Counted from the first letter of the stretch, positions 36,091 through 45,603 are shown. The stretch: 64,000 nucleotides of DNA from Clostridium beijerinckii (GCF_036699995.1 NZ_CP144906.1:1488001-1552000); one strand, 5' to 3'. The notes: a model not told the origin generated them from the sequence alone. Program-made: numbers and translations.

Positions 36091-37056
36091 ATGATTAAAA
36101 GAGGTAGAAGACTTAGAGTTAATGCTGCCATTAGAGATATGGTAAGAGAAACAAGTTTAGATTCAAAGGATTTTATTTATCCAATTTTTGTTGTTGAGGG
36201 AGACAATATAAAAAATGAAATTTCATCACTTCCAGGCGTTTATCATTATTCAGTTGATAGACTGTATGAAGTAGTTGAAGAAGTTAGAGAAGCTAATATT
36301 TCTGGAGTATTACTTTTTGGAATTCCAGACCATAAAGATGAGTGTGGTTCTGAAAGTTATAATGATAATGGAATTGTTCAACAAGCAATAAGGGAAATAA
36401 AAAAGCTTGATAAAGAATTGCTTATTATTACTGATGTTTGTATGTGTGAATATACTTCACATGGACACTGCGGAATAATACATGATGAATATGTAGATAA
36501 TGATGAAACATTAGAATATTTAAGTAAAATAGCAGTATCACATGCGAAGGCAGGTGCAGATATTATAGCTCCTTCAGATATGATGGACGGAAGAATTGGA
36601 TCATTAAGAAGTGCATTAGATGAGAATAACTTTAAGAATGTTAGCATAATGAGTTATTCTGCTAAATATTGCTCAGCTTTTTATGGACCATTCAGAGATG
36701 CTGCAAATTCAGCGCCACAATTTGGAGATAGAAAGACATATCAAATGGATCCAGGAAATAGAATGGAAGCTATTCGTGAAACGCAAATGGATGTAGAAGA
36801 AGGGGCAGATTTCATTATGGTTAAGCCAGCACTTTCTTACTTAGACATAATAAGAGATTGTAAAGAAAACTTCAATCTTCCTCTCGTAGCTTATAATGTA
36901 AGTGGTGAGTATGCTATGATAAAAGCAGCTGGAAAGCTTGGCGTTATTGATGAAGAAAGAGTAATGATGGAAACTTTAACATCGATTAAGAGAGCTGGAG
37001 CAGATATAATTATCACTTATCATGCATTAGAGGCAGCAAAAGTTCTAAAAAGATAA
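36091..37056 (+). CDS. hemB: Delta-aminolevulinic acid dehydratase (porphobilinogen synthase)
   Basis: About 321 residues from ATG 36091 (GGAGGAG upstream). Condenses two 5-aminolevulinate to porphobilinogen. The Cys-rich zinc site [15 protein letters not shown] is intact, so this is a zinc-dependent enzyme; the Schiff-base lysines lie in [17 protein letters not shown] and [12 protein letters not shown]. Normal length. 75 bp after DUF3784; hemL follows after a 255-bp gap with repeat R1. Confidence 0.95.
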   Translation: MIKRGRRLRVNAAIRDMVRETSLDSKDFIYPIFVVEGDNIKNEISSLPGVYHYSVDRLYEVVEEVREANISGVLLFGIPDHKDECGSESYNDNGIVQQAIREIKKLDKELLIITDVCMCEYTSHGHCGIIHDEYVDNDETLEYLSKIAVSHAKAGADIIAPSDMMDGRIGSLRSALDENNFKNVSIMSYSAKYCSAFYGPFRDAANSAPQFGDRKTYQMDPGNRMEAIRETQMDVEEGADFIMVKPALSYLDIIRDCKENFNLPLVAYNVSGEYAMIKAAGKLGVIDEERVMMETLTSIKRAGADIIITYHALEAAKVLKR

Positions 37057-37089
37057 GAGAGTGTAGTATAGGTATTAATTAAAAAATTT

Positions 37090-37193
37090 ATATATATTGC
37101 AAAAATAATCATTCACCATAATTCTAAAAATATTACAAGAATTTTAGTCGTAATTATTAATTATAAATTGTGCATTGCAACATAAATATATAA
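37090..37193 (+). repeat. Dispersed intergenic repeat family R1, copy 4
   Basis: ATATATATTGCAAAAATAAT, ACCATAATTCTAAAAATATT, CAAGAATTTTAGTCGTAATT, TGTGCATTGCAACATAAATA: full core and both ends. It occupies the hemB-hemL intergenic region, close enough to be transcribed if the hem run reads through. Confidence 0.78.
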
Positions 37194-37204
37194 ATCTTTT
37201 ACAA

Positions 37205-37236
37205 TTTAAATATTTAAATATTTAAATATTTAAATA
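37205..37236 (+). repeat. Four perfect copies of an 8-bp AT tandem repeat
   Basis: TTTAAATA repeated four times without error, 76 bp before hemL. Each unit is nearly palindromic. Likely a slippage-prone microsatellite or bent/UP-element-like DNA; no known protein site is implied. Confidence 0.75.
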
Positions 37237-37311
37237 TGTAAATATGAAACAATAAAAATATAAACATATATAAATATTTATAGATTTTATGCGGTCTAAG
37301 GAGGAGTTAAA

Positions 37312-38607
37312 TTGAAAAACGTTGATATACTTAAAGAATCAGAGGAATACATGCCTGGTGGAGTTAACAGCCCAGTCAGAGCTTTTAAGGGAGTTAATTT
37401 AAATCCGCCTGTTATAAAGAGCGGAAAAGGTGTAATAATTAAAGATGAAGAAGATAATGAATATATAGACTTCGTATTAGCTTGGGGGCCATTAATTCTA
37501 GGACATTGCGATGATGATGTTGTAGAAGCTATTAAAGAAGTTAGTTCAATGGCATTGGCTTTTGGTGCACCGACAAAATTAGAATTAGATTTGGCAAAAT
37601 TTATGTGCACTAATCTAGATAATGTTGAGATGCTCAGAATGGTGAACTCTGGAACAGAAGCTACTATGAGTGCAGTTAAACTTGCAAGAGGATACACAAA
37701 GAGAAAAAGAATTGTTAAGTTTGCAGGGTGCTATCATGGACATTTTGATGGTTTTTTAATTGAAGCTGGATCAGGAGTAATGACAGGAGGAATACCAGGT
37801 TCACTTGGTGTGCCAAATGAAAGCATAGAAAATACATTAATTGGTATATATAATGATAAGGAACAAATTACAGAATTATTTAAAAAATATGGTAATGAAA
37901 TTGCTGGAGTTATTATTGAGCCGGTAGCTGGAAATATGGGAGTAATAAAGGCAGAAAATGATTTTATGGAAACCCTAAGAGATCTTTGCAATGAATATGG
38001 TTCACTATTGATATTTGATGAAGTAATGAGTGGATTTAGAGTGGCATTTAAAGGAGCACAATCACTATTTAACGTTAAGCCAGATTTAGTTACTTATGCT
38101 AAGATCATGGGTGGCGGGCTTCCATGTGGTGCATATGGAGGAAGAAAAGAAATAATGAAAAATCTATCACCTTTAGGTGGAGTTTATCAAGCTGGAACTA
38201 TGTCAGGTAATCCAATTGTTATGGCAGCTGGTATCGCAACTTTAAAGAAGTTGAAAAATAATCAGAATTATTATGATCACATCGAAAATATAGGAGCTAG
38301 ACTTGAAGAAGGTATAATAAGTGTATCAAAAAAATATAATCTTCCAGTTGTAATGAATAGAGTTGGAGGAATGATGACTTTATTCTTTAATGATTTAAAA
38401 GAAGTTAGAACTTATGATGATGTTAAGAAATGTGATGTAAATAGATTTAATAGATATTTTGAGCATATGTTAAAATCAGGATTTAATTTACCTCCGTCAC
38501 AATTTGAAGCATTATTTTTAAGCGTACAACATAAAGAAAGTCATATAGATGCTTTCTTAAAAGCATTTGAAGAATTTGCATCAAATGAAAATAAAATGAG
38601 TTTATAA
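37312..38607 (+). CDS. hemL: Glutamate-1-semialdehyde 2,1-aminomutase
   Basis: 431-residue PLP enzyme making 5-aminolevulinate from glutamate-1-semialdehyde, immediately after HemA. Landmarks: [67 protein letters not shown], and the PLP Lys in [25 protein letters not shown] precedes the TTG/ATG-region start at 37312 (TTG codon). Completes the C5 pathway set hemA, hemL, hemB, hemC, hemD in this region. Confidence 0.95.
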   Translation: MKNVDILKESEEYMPGGVNSPVRAFKGVNLNPPVIKSGKGVIIKDEEDNEYIDFVLAWGPLILGHCDDDVVEAIKEVSSMALAFGAPTKLELDLAKFMCTNLDNVEMLRMVNSGTEATMSAVKLARGYTKRKRIVKFAGCYHGHFDGFLIEAGSGVMTGGIPGSLGVPNESIENTLIGIYNDKEQITELFKKYGNEIAGVIIEPVAGNMGVIKAENDFMETLRDLCNEYGSLLIFDEVMSGFRVAFKGAQSLFNVKPDLVTYAKIMGGGLPCGAYGGRKEIMKNLSPLGGVYQAGTMSGNPIVMAAGIATLKKLKNNQNYYDHIENIGARLEEGIISVSKKYNLPVVMNRVGGMMTLFFNDLKEVRTYDDVKKCDVNRFNRYFEHMLKSGFNLPPSQFEALFLSVQHKESHIDAFLKAFEEFASNENKMSL

Positions 38608-38647
38608 TAGAATGCATTAATAAACTTATAAAAGGAATGACTTACAT

Positions 38648-39289
38648 ATGAATAAAATTAATTATCAAAAGGAATTAGATTCCTTAATTGAAAATTTGGT
38701 AAAAAATGAAGAGGTTCCAACTTTACTGCTTCATAGTTGCTGTGCACCTTGCAGCAGCTATGTGTTGGAATATTTGTCGCAATATTTTAAGATAACGATC
38801 TTCTTTTATAATCCTAATATATACCCAATGGAGGAGTATACTAGAAGAGTTGCAGAACAAAAGGGTCTTATATCAGAAATGAAAGTCAAAAATGAAATAA
38901 GATTTATTGAAGGAAAATATGATACTGAAAGTTTTTATAAGGTAACTAAAGGGTTGGAAGAGGAAAAAGAAGGTGGAGTTAGATGTTTTAATTGTTATGA
39001 ATTAAGACTTAATGAAGCTGCTATCATGGCCAAGGAAAAAGGCTATGATTATTTTACAACAACATTATCTATAAGCCCTCATAAAAATTCTGCTAAATTA
39101 AATGAAATTGGTAAAAAGTTATCTGAAAAATATGGTGTAAAATATTTATATTCTGACTTTAAGAAGAAAGAAGGGTATAAACGTTCTATAGAGCTTTCTA
39201 AACAATATAAATTATATAGGCAAGATTATTGTGGATGCGTATTTTCTAAAAATGAAAGAATGAGTTATGATGATGAAAAAAATAAGTAA
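38648..39289 (+). CDS. queH: Epoxyqueuosine reductase QueH
   Basis: 213 residues. Last step of queuosine synthesis in tRNA, carried out by the QueH (DUF208) family in organisms without QueG. The metal/cluster cysteines are visible: LLLHSCCAPCSSYVLEYL (CC at residues 31-32, C35), GVRCFNCYELRLNEAA and the late QDYCGCVFSK. The PYNPN-like segment is YNPNIYPMEEY. AAAGGAATG lies upstream of ATG 38648. 41 bp after hemL, so possibly co-transcribed. Confidence 0.92.
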   Translation: MNKINYQKELDSLIENLVKNEEVPTLLLHSCCAPCSSYVLEYLSQYFKITIFFYNPNIYPMEEYTRRVAEQKGLISEMKVKNEIRFIEGKYDTESFYKVTKGLEEEKEGGVRCFNCYELRLNEAAIMAKEKGYDYFTTTLSISPHKNSAKLNEIGKKLSEKYGVKYLYSDFKKKEGYKRSIELSKQYKLYRQDYCGCVFSKNERMSYDDEKNK

Positions 39290-39372
39290 GCAATTATTAA
39301 ATAAAATATAATAAAAAAAGTACAACAGATAAATACTTAATATTATATAATAATACAAAGGAGAGGATTAAT

Positions 39373-39930
39373 GTGTCTGATAAAATTATAGATTTTAATG
39401 AATTAAAAAATAAGGTCAAAGATAAAGACATAGATAAATTCGAAGAGTATATTTATTCTATGTACTATAAACTGGCTGAAGGCAAAATGAATATGTCTGA
39501 TTTCTCCAAAAATATATTAGCTTACATGGAAGAAAATAATATATCACAAGATAAATTAATAAATATACAAAAAAAGTTTTTAGAAAGATATGGAGTAGAT
39601 CCTTCTTTAATTCAGGAGCAATTTAAAATACCCGGATTTGATATGGGTGGAAGCAATTTAGACTATCAGACTATTAAAAAGACAATGGGCTTTCAAGAAA
39701 AATACAAAAGCAGAATATCTAATAAAACAATGTCTGAATATTTCATAAAAAACGAAAAAAATGATTTGAAAGTACTTCTAGAAAATTTAGATGTTATATT
39801 AGTTAGTGAGAAGAATATAGATTTAAATGATAATGAGTTAAATGAATTTTTATGCTCATATAAGAAAGTAATAGAGGATAAGAAAATAAATATAGTAATA
39901 TGTGAAAATGTAAAAAATTACGAATATTAA
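39373..39930 (+). CDS. Unknown protein, DUF3867-like
   Basis: 185 residues from GTG 39373 (GGAGAGG at 39360-39366). Charged and mostly helical (DKIIDFNELKNKVKDKDIDK; KLAEGKMNMSDFSKNILAYM), with a middle segment PGFDMGGSNLDYQTIKKTMG followed by FQEKYKSRIS that I associate with the clostridial DUF3867 family. No membrane, signal or catalytic motif. Function unknown. Followed by repeat R2 and a terminator. Confidence 0.7.
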   Translation: MSDKIIDFNELKNKVKDKDIDKFEEYIYSMYYKLAEGKMNMSDFSKNILAYMEENNISQDKLINIQKKFLERYGVDPSLIQEQFKIPGFDMGGSNLDYQTIKKTMGFQEKYKSRISNKTMSEYFIKNEKNDLKVLLENLDVILVSEKNIDLNDNELNEFLCSYKKVIEDKKINIVICENVKNYEY

Positions 39931-39951
39931 TTTTCTAGGTGAAGTGTCAGG

Positions 39952-40084
39952 TAAGGCATATGAAATTATATAACAAGTCCAGAATTACCATGGAATGTTC
40001 TTGTATGCAGAAAAGTTCTGTATTGGAGTATAGCTGTTCTTTTCATAAGTGCGTAGCTGCGTTTTATAAGATGTATATTTTAGA
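39952..40084 (+). repeat. Dispersed intergenic repeat family R2, copy B
   Basis: 133 bp beginning TAAGGCATATGAAAT, 22 bp after the preceding stop codon; ungapped match to 11200-11332. Best-kept part: GCAGAAAAGTTCTGTATTGG then GTATAGCTGTTCTTTTCATA and GTAGCTGCGTTTTATAAG. Lies between the gene and its terminator, so it forms part of the 3' untranslated region. Confidence 0.75.
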
Positions 40085-40097
40085 ATACTAAAAAGTT

Positions 40098-40141
40098 AAG
40101 GGTGAGCCATAGAGAAATTAGGGCATACCCTTTATTTTTTT
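40098..40141 (+). terminator. Rho-independent terminator after the DUF3867-like gene
   Basis: AAGGGT-GA-GCC (40098-40108) pairs with GGGC-AT-ACCCTT (40121-40132), followed by TATTTTTTTAT. Confidence 0.75.
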
Positions 40142-40147
40142 ATATTT

Positions 40148-40335
40148 ATGTGCCGAACATAGGTATGTGCTAATGATGATATCATGTGATTTGGATGATA
40201 TAGTATCAACCATTAGTCTATGAGAAGAATGTGTCTGATGTGAATAATAATATGAAGGAAACCGAAGGTAAAGTCGTGCCTGAGGTATACAACTCACAGT
40301 TGAGGATTAGATTTGTTGCATCACATTACCTACGA
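40148..40335 (+). ncRNA. Possible structured RNA or group II intron remnant
   Basis: About 190 bp without an ORF, less AT-rich than its flanks. Nested complementarity: CATAG (40158) with CTATG (40218), CTAATG (40170) with CATTAG (40211), ATATCAT (40179) with ATGATAT (40195), then a CAACT/AGTTG hairpin near 40290-40302 and a run GAAGGAAACCGAAGG. The multi-helix pattern and the purine-rich GGAAACCGAAGG recall domain I of a bacterial group II intron, but I cannot confirm it; no intron-encoded protein is present. Strand is assumed. Confidence 0.3.
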
Positions 40336-40353
40336 TTTCTATAAATATTTACT

Positions 40354-41340
40354 CTATAAAGGTGAATTGAATATTATAAATTTAAGTAATCCTTCAGAAA
40401 AATCCATAATATCATCTTTAGAGATATTTGATAAATCGTGAGCGCTGCTATTTAATGTAATCAGCTTGGCTTTTGAGTGCTCCTGAACACATTTATCGTA
40501 GAGTTCCTTTGAGCTTTCATAAGGAACCATATTATCTGAATCACTATGAATTATCAAAGTATTTGGATTCGATTTGTTTACATAGTTTATAGGATTATAT
40601 TTTTTTATTACATCCTCTTTATTTGAAATAGAAGCAAAAATTTTTGTTAAATCATAATTTAAATCTTGAGTATTTAGTAGACTTAAATCAGTTGGACCTG
40701 CAAAATCGATCAAGTATTTTACCTTTGAAGAATAATTGCTTAAATCTCTATCATCTATAAACTCATCATCATCACTATAACTTGCCATAAGAGAAAGATG
40801 CGCACCAGATGAAACACCAATGATGCCTATTTCACTTGTATTAAGATTATAGGAATATTGATTCTTATTTATCCACCTTATAGTATCTTTAACATCAGAA
40901 ATTTGCTTGGTGAAATTTTCTTTTTCTTTCATAAGTTCATAGGAAGTACTTATGATTGTGTAACCTTGTTCTCTAAAGGTATCTAGTACAGGACTCAACG
41001 CATCAGGAATATTTTTATCTCCATAAGCCCAGCTTCCACCATGCACATATACAAGTACTGGTGAAGATTTATATACTTGATTTATTGGGCCGTAAATATC
41101 TAATTTTAAGGGAACACCATTAGTATTTTTATAAATAACATCTTTGTAATTCATTGAACTTGATGATTTTTGAGTATTAAATTCTTGTATTGTCCATGCA
41201 TGATTTTTTAAAGAAATATATTTATCAGCAATTCTATACGATAATATAATTCTTTTGTAGAAAAATAAACTAAAAATAAAAAGTACAATAAATAAAATTG
41301 AGAAAAATCTTTTAAAAAACTTCTTCATTAAATACTGCAT
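40354..41340 (-). CDS. Membrane-anchored alpha/beta hydrolase (HSL/carboxylesterase-like)
   Basis: 328 residues (or 324 from the second ATG at 41328; neither has a strong ribosome site). An N-terminal basic-hydrophobic segment (KKFFKRFFSILFIVLFIFSL) anchors it outside the cell. The hydrolase core has the oxyanion motif YVHGGSWAYGDKN, the nucleophile GVSSGAHLSLMASY (GxSxG), an acid in IIHSDSDNMVPYESSKELYD and His in LNSSAHDLSN. Closest in style to BD-FAE/HSL-like esterases. Substrate unknown. Divergent to the gene at 41702. Confidence 0.85.
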   Translation of the reverse strand: MQYLMKKFFKRFFSILFIVLFIFSLFFYKRIILSYRIADKYISLKNHAWTIQEFNTQKSSSSMNYKDVIYKNTNGVPLKLDIYGPINQVYKSSPVLVYVHGGSWAYGDKNIPDALSPVLDTFREQGYTIISTSYELMKEKENFTKQISDVKDTIRWINKNQYSYNLNTSEIGIIGVSSGAHLSLMASYSDDDEFIDDRDLSNYSSKVKYLIDFAGPTDLSLLNTQDLNYDLTKIFASISNKEDVIKKYNPINYVNKSNPNTLIIHSDSDNMVPYESSKELYDKCVQEHSKAKLITLNSSAHDLSNISKDDIMDFSEGLLKFIIFNSPL

Positions 41341-41701
41341 GCCTAATATTTAATAAAATTTACTTAGGTATTTATAATAATTTAGGCATATCTCCTTTCT
41401 GAAAAGATTTTATAATATCAAAATACTAATATAGGCAGTCTAAAGAATGTGTATAGAAAACAGGCATTTAAGTACACTTAAAGACTATATTAGAATTTCT
41501 ATATTAATATAAATTTATACTATAAATTTATATTACAAAAGATTTAAATAATTCGCAAATTAAGAAATTTGCAATTTATTGGGAAAAAATAGATGCATTT
41601 TTAATAAAAATAAAAGTATAAATAATATTTTATATTAGTATGAATATGAATAATATATAAGAAGAGACGATTAGTTATTAACCTTTTTGAAAGGAGAAGA
41701 T
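41341..41701. other. Divergent intergenic region
   Basis: About 360 bp of AT-rich DNA between the esterase and the gene at 41702. It must hold promoters for both, but I see no confident -35/-10 pair or conserved leader. Confidence 0.4.
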
Positions 41702-42640
41702 ATGAGCAATCCTTTTGGTATACTTGTTTATTTGGATGAAATTTTAGTTAGAAATTTATCCTCTTTAGTGTTAACTGGATTCATAGAAACAATAACTAGA
41801 ACTCAAGCGTTTGATAGAACATTATCAGCAGGGTTTCATGAGGGAGATAGAATAGAAAATTCTAATCAAGGAAGTGTTACAAGAATTGAGAGAAAAGGAT
41901 TTAAGGATAAAAATGAATTAGATGCTAATAATAATTTTGAGCATCATCATATTGATAAAGAAATAGATGCAAGGCAATGTGTAAGAGAGGAAAGGCAAGT
42001 CAAAACTACTTATACTACATTCGTATTAAATGGAAGTTTAATTAACTACTTCAATGAAAATAAGCAGTTGCAGCATAAAAATGAAAGAGATATAGAAAAT
42101 AATAACATATATCCAGGAGATCTAATTGAGATTGAAGGAACAATCACAAATAAAAGCATTATGTCTTATATTGAAACTCTAATTAATTTGATAACAATAT
42201 TTGGAGCAGAATACTTAGATGATTTAACTAAAGAGTGTAATGTGAAAATAAATTTTTCAATGTGTTTAAAAATGCTGACTTATATGAAAAGTATTTTAGA
42301 AAATAATAATACTACAGATTTAATTATGAAGTGTGGAAATGGAACAATAATATTAAACGTCAATAAAGATAATTTTATGAATAATAAATTTAATATATTT
42401 GATAATATAAATTGTCCGTGTAGGGTTATAGGAAAAGTAATAAAAACGTGCACTGAAGAACACGATTCTATAAGTTTACTTAGAAAAACTGGTCAAGAAC
42501 AGTTTTATGAGAAGTTTTTTGAGCAATTTACTCCTCTTATAGAGTGCTTAGAGAAAAATGATATTTTTGTACCAGAGTGCCCAGATTTAAGAATTAATGA
42601 ATGTGCAATCCAAATAATGCCATTAAACATTTACATGTAA
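41702..42640 (+). CDS. Unknown protein, DUF6414-like
   Basis: 312 residues from ATG 41702 (AAAGGAG at 41689-41695). The start SNPFGILVYLDEILVRNLSS with the following LVLTGFIETITRTQAFDRTL resembles DUF6414-type proteins, which begin with a hydrophobic YLD strand and a Ser-rich helix. A charged middle (about residues 55-95) is followed by TTFVLNGSLINYFNENKQL and YPGDLIEIEGTITNKSIMSY, a small beta-domain. No signal peptide, nuclease or ATPase motif. The match is by pattern only and function is unknown. Not clearly linked to neighbours. Confidence 0.6.
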   Translation: MSNPFGILVYLDEILVRNLSSLVLTGFIETITRTQAFDRTLSAGFHEGDRIENSNQGSVTRIERKGFKDKNELDANNNFEHHHIDKEIDARQCVREERQVKTTYTTFVLNGSLINYFNENKQLQHKNERDIENNNIYPGDLIEIEGTITNKSIMSYIETLINLITIFGAEYLDDLTKECNVKINFSMCLKMLTYMKSILENNNTTDLIMKCGNGTIILNVNKDNFMNNKFNIFDNINCPCRVIGKVIKTCTEEHDSISLLRKTGQEQFYEKFFEQFTPLIECLEKNDIFVPECPDLRINECAIQIMPLNIYM

Positions 42641-42660
42641 AAAAATATTATGATTTTCAT

Positions 42661-42690
42661 GTGTTTTATGGAAAAACACTTGTTTATCTA
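42661..42690 (+). terminator. Weak terminator-like hairpin before thrC
   Basis: GTGTTTT (42661-42667) / AAAACAC (42673-42679), with only a short T-rich tail. Confidence 0.4.
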
Positions 42691-42800
42691 TAGGATACAT
42701 GATAATATATATTACAGGTGGAATATGTTTATATATACTTAAATTTGTTAATTAATAAAGATATATTTTCATATTTAATACAATTTTGAGGTGATATTAG

Positions 42801-44258
42801 ATGAAGTTTAGAAGTACTAGGGGTCTGGATAAGAATATAGAATCTGCTAGAGCAATAATTAATGGAATTTCAAAAGATGGCGGATTGTATGTTCCAGATG
42901 AATTTCCTAAAGTCTATGATGAATTGAAGGAAGATACGCATATTAAATATGAAGATCTAGCATTTAAAGTTATCAATGAGTTTTTTACAGATATTGATGA
43001 TGCGGAATTAACTGGGGCAATTAATGACGCATATAATGATAGATTCAGTGTGGAAGTAAAGAACAATTTTTTAGAATTATATCATGGACCAACTTGTGCA
43101 TTTAAGGATGCAGCGTTGTTATTTTTACCACAAATCATGAAAAGAGCTAAAAAGATTTGTGATGTTAAAGAGGATATAACAATTCTTACAGCAACATCAG
43201 GAGATACAGGAAAAGCTGCACTTGAAGGTTTTAAAAATGTTGATGGTTTTAAAGTTGTAGTTTATTATCCTAAGAATGGTGTTAGTGCAATTCAGGAAAG
43301 ACAAATGGCAAGTCAAGAAGGAAACAATGTTAAGGTCATTGGAATAAAGGGGAATTTCGATGATGCTCAGACAGGCGTAAAAGAAATCTTCGGAGATAAT
43401 GAATTCAGAGAAGGGCTATCTCAAAAAGGATTTATCTTATCATCGGCAAACTCCATTAATATTGGAAGATTAGTACCTCAAATAGTGTATTATTTTTATG
43501 GATATTTCAATTTAGTGAACCAAGGAGTAATACAAAGAGATGAACCTATAAATGTTGTAGTTCCTACAGGAAATTTTGGAAACATATTAGCAGGATATTA
43601 TGCTAAGCAAATGGGATTACCAATAGATAAATTTATATGTGCATCAAATGAAAATAAAGTTCTTGCAGATTTCTTTGAAACTGGGGTATATGACAAGAAA
43701 AGAGAACTTATTTTAACAGAATCACCGTCTATGGATATACTTGTTTCATCTAATCTTGAAAGATTATTATTTGAAGCAAGCGGTAGAGATACTGAAGTTG
43801 TTAGTAAATTAATGGAAGATCTAACTACTAAAGGTGTTTATGAAGTAAATGAAAAAATTAAAAGCTTCATAAAAGAATTTTATGGAAACTTTGCAACTAC
43901 AGAAGAAGTGTATGATGCTATAAAGGAAGTTTATAAGAAAGATAATTACTTGATGGATACTCATACAGCAGTGGCATATGTAGTTAAAAAGAAGTATATA
44001 GAAGAAACTAAAGACGACAAACCAACTTTAATACTTTCAACAGCAAGTCCGTTTAAATTTCCAAGAAGTATTTGTAATGCACTTGATATTGATGTAGAGG
44101 GATTAGATGATTTTAAAGTACTAAATAAATTATCTGATTCAACAAATAATAAAATACCAAATAGTTTAAGCACTTTGGAAAATGCAAAAGTAAGACATGA
44201 TGAAGTTTGGGATAAGAGTGAGATGAGAAATGCTCTATTATCTTATTTGAATTCATAG
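42801..44258 (+). CDS. thrC: Threonine synthase
   Basis: 485-residue PLP enzyme converting phosphohomoserine to threonine. Landmarks: STRGLDKNIESARAIINGIS, the PLP Lys in ELYHGPTCAFKDAALLFL, TATSGDTGKAALEGF, and VPTGNFGNILAGYYAKQMGL. Length fits the longer (Class II, yeast/E. coli-like) type. GAGGTG precedes ATG 42801. thrB follows 11 bp later. No T-box or threonine attenuator was seen upstream. Confidence 0.94.
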   Translation: MKFRSTRGLDKNIESARAIINGISKDGGLYVPDEFPKVYDELKEDTHIKYEDLAFKVINEFFTDIDDAELTGAINDAYNDRFSVEVKNNFLELYHGPTCAFKDAALLFLPQIMKRAKKICDVKEDITILTATSGDTGKAALEGFKNVDGFKVVVYYPKNGVSAIQERQMASQEGNNVKVIGIKGNFDDAQTGVKEIFGDNEFREGLSQKGFILSSANSINIGRLVPQIVYYFYGYFNLVNQGVIQRDEPINVVVPTGNFGNILAGYYAKQMGLPIDKFICASNENKVLADFFETGVYDKKRELILTESPSMDILVSSNLERLLFEASGRDTEVVSKLMEDLTTKGVYEVNEKIKSFIKEFYGNFATTEEVYDAIKEVYKKDNYLMDTHTAVAYVVKKKYIEETKDDKPTLILSTASPFKFPRSICNALDIDVEGLDDFKVLNKLSDSTNNKIPNSLSTLENAKVRHDEVWDKSEMRNALLSYLNS

Positions 44259-44269
44259 GTGATAAACAT

Positions 44270-45166
44270 ATGATTACAGTTAGAGTACCAGCTACATCAG
44301 CAAATATGGGACCTGGATTCGACACGCTTGGAATAGCATTAAATTTATACAATGATTTTGCATTCAGGGAAATAGAAGATGGTTTGAAGTTTAATGGAAT
44401 GCCAGAAGAGTTTTGTAATGAAGATAATATTATTTACAAAGCAATGAAATATTGTTTTGATAAAGCGGGCTATAAAATAAAAGGATTAGAAATAAGTGAA
44501 ATTAAACAAAATGTTCCAGTATCTAGAGGTCTTGGAAGTAGCTCTACATGTATAGTTGGGGGACTAGTAGGAGCTAACGAAATCTTGGGGAAGAAGTTTT
44601 CAGAAGAAGAGTTGTTGGAGATGGCTGTAGAAATTGAAGGACATCCAGACAATGTTGCACCAGCCTTACTTGGGGGCATGGTTGTTGCAATAGTTGATGA
44701 AAACAAGACCTATTATGATAAGATAGATGTAAAAAATGGAATTAAGTTTATTTCGATAATTCCTAATTTTAGATTATCTACTGAAGAAGCAAGAAAAGTG
44801 CTTCCGAAGGAGATAAGTTTAAAAGATGGAGTATATAATGTATCAAGAGCAGCTCTTATGGTTGCATGTTTTTCTAGCGGAAAATATGAACTATTAAGGT
44901 ATGCATGTAAAGATGCCTTTCACCAAAATTACAGGAGTAAATTAATTCCTGGTTTTGAAGAGGTGTATAATAAGAGTTATGAATTAGGAGCTCTAGCTTG
45001 CTATTTAAGTGGAGCAGGTCCTACAATCATGGCGATTATCGATGAAAAGGATGAGCGCTTTAGCAATAAGCTTAAAGAATTCTTGCAAATAAAAGGATTG
45101 GAATGGAACATATTAGAGTTATCTTTAGATAATGCGGGGGCAACCATTATAGAAGGTACAAAATGA
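44270..45166 (+). CDS. thrB: Homoserine kinase
   Basis: 298 residues, GHMP-kinase family. N-terminal VRVPATSANMGPGFDTLGIA and the ATP loop VPVSRGLGSSSTCIVGGLVG are clear, followed by EGHPDNVAPALLGGMVVA and GAGPTIMAI near the C-terminus. Produces the phosphohomoserine used by ThrC. Overlaps the ACT-domain gene by 4 bp (ATGA), indicating translational coupling. Confidence 0.95.
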   Translation: MITVRVPATSANMGPGFDTLGIALNLYNDFAFREIEDGLKFNGMPEEFCNEDNIIYKAMKYCFDKAGYKIKGLEISEIKQNVPVSRGLGSSSTCIVGGLVGANEILGKKFSEEELLEMAVEIEGHPDNVAPALLGGMVVAIVDENKTYYDKIDVKNGIKFISIIPNFRLSTEEARKVLPKEISLKDGVYNVSRAALMVACFSSGKYELLRYACKDAFHQNYRSKLIPGFEEVYNKSYELGALACYLSGAGPTIMAIIDEKDERFSNKLKEFLQIKGLEWNILELSLDNAGATIIEGTK

Positions 45167-45603
45167 TGAGTGGAGATTACTTGGTTATAGATAAAAGGGT
45201 TTTACCTGATGTTTATGAAAAAGTTCTTTTTGCAAAAAAATTATTAAAAGATGGAAAAGTAAAAGAAATAACTGAAGCAGTAAAAATAGCAGGAATAAGT
45301 AGAAGTGTTTACTATAAATATAGAGATTTTGTATTTGATTTTGCAGAAACTTCAGAGGGTAGAAAAGTTACCTATAATATTATATTTAAGAATGAAAAAG
45401 GGCTTTTGTCAAACATAAGCAATTATATTACAGAAAAAGGTGGAGATATCTTGACAATAAATCAAGGTATACCTTTAAATGGCTATGCTAACTTAAGCAT
45501 AACCATAGATTTATCTACTGTAGATGGAGATATAAAAACATTGACAGAGGGCTTACTTAACATAAGAAATGTTGAAAAAGTTGAGTTTATAGGAATGGAA
45601 TAG
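45163..45603 (+). CDS. UPF0735 / PheB-type ACT-domain protein
   Basis: 146 residues. An N-terminal helix-turn-helix-like part (EITEAVKIAGISRSVYYKYR at about 38-57) is followed by an ACT domain (TYNIIFKNEKGLLSNISNYI at 72-91, then GGDILTINQGIPLNGYANLS). ACT domains bind amino acids; homologues (B. subtilis PheB) lie next to aromatic or threonine genes. Its overlap with thrB argues for a role in sensing threonine-family amino acids, by inference. The start is ATG 45163 or 45166. Confidence 0.88.
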   Translation: MMSGDYLVIDKRVLPDVYEKVLFAKKLLKDGKVKEITEAVKIAGISRSVYYKYRDFVFDFAETSEGRKVTYNIIFKNEKGLLSNISNYITEKGGDILTINQGIPLNGYANLSITIDLSTVDGDIKTLTEGLLNIRNVEKVEFIGME

